DNA of 7,938 nucleotides from assembly GCA_023137075.1 (NCBI GenBank), contig JAGLQA010000271.1:1-7938 (forward strand), read 5' to 3'. Of the stretch, positions 6,381 through 7,938 are shown one piece after another. The DNA comes from Candidatus Aminicenantota bacterium (GTDB taxonomy: Bacteria > Acidobacteriota > Aminicenantia > UBA2199). How positions within the stretch are numbered: the first letter of the stretch is position 1; the number at the start of each line of letters is the position of its first letter. A program made the position numbers and the translations under genes. The notes under the pieces are model-generated. The model made no database searches. It had not been told where the DNA came from and saw nothing but the letters and a program-made list of their open reading frames with translations.

Positions 6381-6466
6381 TTGGCCTATCAGCCTTTCGT
6401 TAGTTTCCCCGTGAAAGTCAAGGGACAACAAAAATACTAAAAAGTAATAGTACCAAGATTTTATAG

Positions 6467-6480
6467 AACTTTATAAAGTT
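6467..6480. promoter_or_regulatory. operator-like palindrome 1 upstream of the fic -35 box
   Basis: AACTTTATAAAGTT is a perfect 14-bp palindrome and is identical to a second copy at 6496-6509. Centre-to-centre spacing is 29 bp. This copy covers about -44 to -57 relative to the predicted start of transcription, where it would meet the alpha subunit region of RNA polymerase. The natural candidate binder is the helix-turn-helix domain of the Fic protein downstream, acting as a dimer. That is an inference. Confidence 0.65.
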
Positions 6481-6489
6481 TTTGTTTTA

Positions 6490-6518
6490 TTGACAAACTT
6501 TATAAAGTTTTGTACAAT
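6490..6518 (+). promoter_or_regulatory. consensus sigma70 promoter for fic-gpmI
   Basis: A perfect TTGACA (6490-6495), a 17-base spacer and TACAAT (6513-6518) make a strong promoter. Transcription would start near 6524, with a leader of about 18 bases carrying AGGAGGA (6531-6537) before the GTG at 6542. Such a strong core combined with overlapping palindromes suggests it is normally held down by a repressor. Confidence 0.78.
6496..6509. promoter_or_regulatory. operator-like palindrome 2 inside the fic promoter spacer
   Basis: The second copy of AACTTTATAAAGTT begins directly after the -35 box and fills 14 of the 17 spacer bases. One more A/T pair on each side extends the palindrome to 16 bp, overlapping the final base of TTGACA. 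A protein bound here would block RNA polymerase. The shared stretch, read as a direct repeat, is AACTTTATAAAGTTTT at 6467-6482 and 6496-6511. Confidence 0.7.
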
Positions 6519-6541
6519 GTGACGTTTTTCAGGAGGAAGTT

Positions 6542-7471
6542 GTGACAATTCCCCAGAAATTAAGAGTAATACAACGATTTTCCGGGCTCAGCCAGGAAAA
6601 ACTGGCCCGCCAGTTCTCCGTCTCCTTTGCCACTTTAAATAGCTGGATTAACGGCAAATCCCTACCGCGAAAAAAATCACAAGAACGAATCGAAGAGTTG
6701 TACTTAAAATATACAGGAAAAAAAGTTATACCGGCAGATGAATTGGCGACTAAAAAGAAAATGGTAAATAATAAAAGGAACATATATCCCGATGTTCTCA
6801 AAATAATACTGGAAAACCCTGATATTTACGACCAATTTTTCCTTTCCTTGACCTACCATTCCAACCGCATCGAAGGAAGTACCCTGACCGAGGATGAGAC
6901 CGAAGCTATACTATTCCGGGATGCCGTGCTGCCGGACAAAAGTTTAATCGAGCACTTAGAGGTCAAGAATCATCAAACTGCCTTGCGGTATTTGCTGAAC
7001 CATATGGCAGGCGCCGCCCCGATCGCTGAAGAATTGGTTTTGAAACTGCATCACATGTTGATGAACAGCATACGGCCTGATGCCGGTGCTTATCGTCAAC
7101 ATAGTGTGAGGATAGTGGGAGCCGATGTGCCCACTGCCAATTATATGAAAGTACCTGCTTTGATGACCCGCCTTTTTGAAGAAATAAACACCTCGAAGGA
7201 AGATGTCGTCTCCCATATCGCTGCGGTACACAGCCGGTTTGAACAAGTACATCCCTTTTCCGATGGAAACGGCAGGATCGGGCGATTATTGAACCACGCC
7301 CTGGCCCTTCGTGATAACCTCCCGCCGGCCCTAATCCGCCAGGAGAAAAAGCAATTTTATTATTCCTACCTGAAAAAAGCGCAGCAGGGTGGTGATTTGA
7401 GTTTGTTGGAAGATTTTATCTGCGACGCCCTGCTGGAAGGTTTCCGTATATTGGAGAGAAAATGGAATTAA
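6542..7471 (+). CDS. HTH-Fic fusion protein (class II Fic, AMP-transferase-like)
   Basis: The 309-residue product begins with an XRE-like helix-turn-helix (about 6-58; G-L-S-Q-E-K-L-A-R-Q-F-S-V-S at 15-28, then W-I-N-G-K-S-L-P). A linker leads to a Fic domain. S107-N-R-I-E111-G112 matches the inhibitory (S/T)xxxE(G/N) motif; its position before the catalytic domain marks class II. The active-site motif is H237-P-F-S-D241-G-N-G-R245, intact for nucleotide transfer. Fic enzymes usually attach AMP to a hydroxyl side chain of a target protein; here the target is unknown. The GTG start is fixed by AGGAGGA five bases upstream. The two palindromes at its promoter suggest self-repression. Its stop codon lies inside the start of the phosphoglycerate mutase gene. 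No partner antitoxin gene is visible, and none is expected for class II, where inhibition is within the protein. Confidence 0.92.
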   Translation: MTIPQKLRVIQRFSGLSQEKLARQFSVSFATLNSWINGKSLPRKKSQERIEELYLKYTGKKVIPADELATKKKMVNNKRNIYPDVLKIILENPDIYDQFFLSLTYHSNRIEGSTLTEDETEAILFRDAVLPDKSLIEHLEVKNHQTALRYLLNHMAGAAPIAEELVLKLHHMLMNSIRPDAGAYRQHSVRIVGADVPTANYMKVPALMTRLFEEINTSKEDVVSHIAAVHSRFEQVHPFSDGNGRIGRLLNHALALRDNLPPALIRQEKKQFYYSYLKKAQQGGDLSLLEDFICDALLEGFRILERKWN

Positions 7472-7938
7472 AATTAAAAAAACTTAAGAAATTTAACGGC
7501 AGAATGGGGCCGCTTCTGTTCGTTATTATGGATGGAATCGGTATCGGGAAGCATGATGAAGGGGATGCGGTTTTCCAGGCAAACACACCTGAACTGGACG
7601 AACTGATAAAAATGCCGTTGTATTGTCAATTAAAAGCTCATGGACTAGCAGTCGGTTTGCCGGGAGAAGGTGATATGGGGAACAGCGAGGTGGGGCACAA
7701 TGCTTTCGGAGCGGGGCGGATTTTTGCCCAGGGAGCGAAATTGGTCAATATTTCGATAGGTTCCGGGAAAATATTTACCGGCAAAACCTGGGAAAAAGTA
7801 ACGGAAAAAGGTATTATGGGAGGTACCGTCCATTTTATCGGTTTACTTTCCAATGGCAATGTCCACTCCCACATCGATCATTTATTTGCCATGATTAAGC
7901 GATGCGCTCTGGGTAATATTAAAAAAGTACGTGTTCAT
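7462..7938 (+). CDS. gpmI: 2,3-bisphosphoglycerate-independent phosphoglycerate mutase, N-terminal part (runs off right edge)
   Basis: An ATG at 7462 opens a frame of 159 codons to the window edge, about 30 per cent of a usual iPGM of about 510-550 residues. F-V-I-M-D-G-I-G (20-27) supplies the first metal-binding Asp (D24). D-M-G-N-S-E-V-G-H-N (71-80) contains the catalytic serine S75, and G-A-G-R-I (83-87) follows. G-L-L-S-N-G-N-V-H-S-H-I-D-H (127-140) holds a conserved substrate histidine, with Asn in place of the usual Asp after Ser. The enzyme interconverts 3- and 2-phosphoglycerate in glycolysis and gluconeogenesis, using manganese. The A-Q-G-A-K-L-V run (89-95) and the sequence around S75 resemble plant and trypanosome iPGMs more than the E. 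coli or Bacillus form. The start overlaps the fic end by 10 bases, with GGAGAG at 7453-7458, so translation is probably coupled. Confidence 0.93.
   Translation, partial: MELKLKKLKKFNGRMGPLLFVIMDGIGIGKHDEGDAVFQANTPELDELIKMPLYCQLKAHGLAVGLPGEGDMGNSEVGHNAFGAGRIFAQGAKLVNISIGSGKIFTGKTWEKVTEKGIMGGTVHFIGLLSNGNVHSHIDHLFAMIKRCALGNIKKVRVH

Noticed and set aside
6222..6431. A 69-codon minus-strand frame spanning the rdgB end and the gap
   Set aside because: Mostly antisense to conserved rdgB motifs, and no promoter or family resemblance was seen.
6435..6446. TACTAAAAAGTA as a possible third operator half-match upstream of the fic palindromes
   Set aside because: The ACT and AGT arms are two bases closer than in the true palindromes and the centre differs, so it is probably AT-rich noise.
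6542..7471. Fic as a classical class I toxin-antitoxin pair
   Set aside because: The inhibitory motif S107-N-R-I-E111-G112 is within the same protein, and no small antitoxin gene with that motif lies next to it.

Overview
The window looks like an ordinary chromosomal segment of a diderm (Gram-negative type) bacterium. The main evidence is the start of a BamA/Omp85-type outer-membrane assembly gene at the left edge and a secreted CsgG-like protein. Base composition is moderate and the intergenic DNA is AT-rich. No gene fixes the phylum. An Acidobacteriota/Aminicenantes-like or similar environmental anaerobe is possible, but that is a weak inference. I saw no insertion sequence, CRISPR array, tRNA or rRNA.

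Left part (1-2288): the BamA-like gene runs off the left edge on the minus strand. It is divergent from a gene for a soluble, acidic HEAT-repeat protein (519-1346). Each has its own sigma70-type promoter in the 239-base gap. A CsgG/HfaB-like secreted protein (1502-2218) follows, with a near-consensus promoter, a strong ribosome binding site and a possible weak terminator.

Middle part (2303-6336): five plus-strand genes are packed closely and are probably co-transcribed. They are a COG0731-type radical SAM protein with a C-terminal winged helix, a zinc-ribbon class I methyltransferase, a UbiA-family prenyltransferase, an MgtC/SapB-family membrane protein and an RdgB/HAM1 nucleotide pyrophosphatase. 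The last four genes overlap or are separated by a few bases. The methyltransferase-UbiA pair suggests modification of an isoprenoid or a lipid-linked sugar; RdgB is housekeeping.

Right part (6337-7938): a 205-base gap leads to an HTH-Fic fusion protein (6542-7471), whose end overlaps the start of a cofactor-independent phosphoglycerate mutase gene that runs off the right edge. The most striking signal in the window is here. Two identical perfect 14-bp palindromes flank the -35 box of the fic promoter, one upstream and one filling most of the 17-base spacer. This is the layout expected of a strongly repressed, probably self-regulated promoter. Through the overlap it would also control at least one transcript of a glycolytic enzyme.
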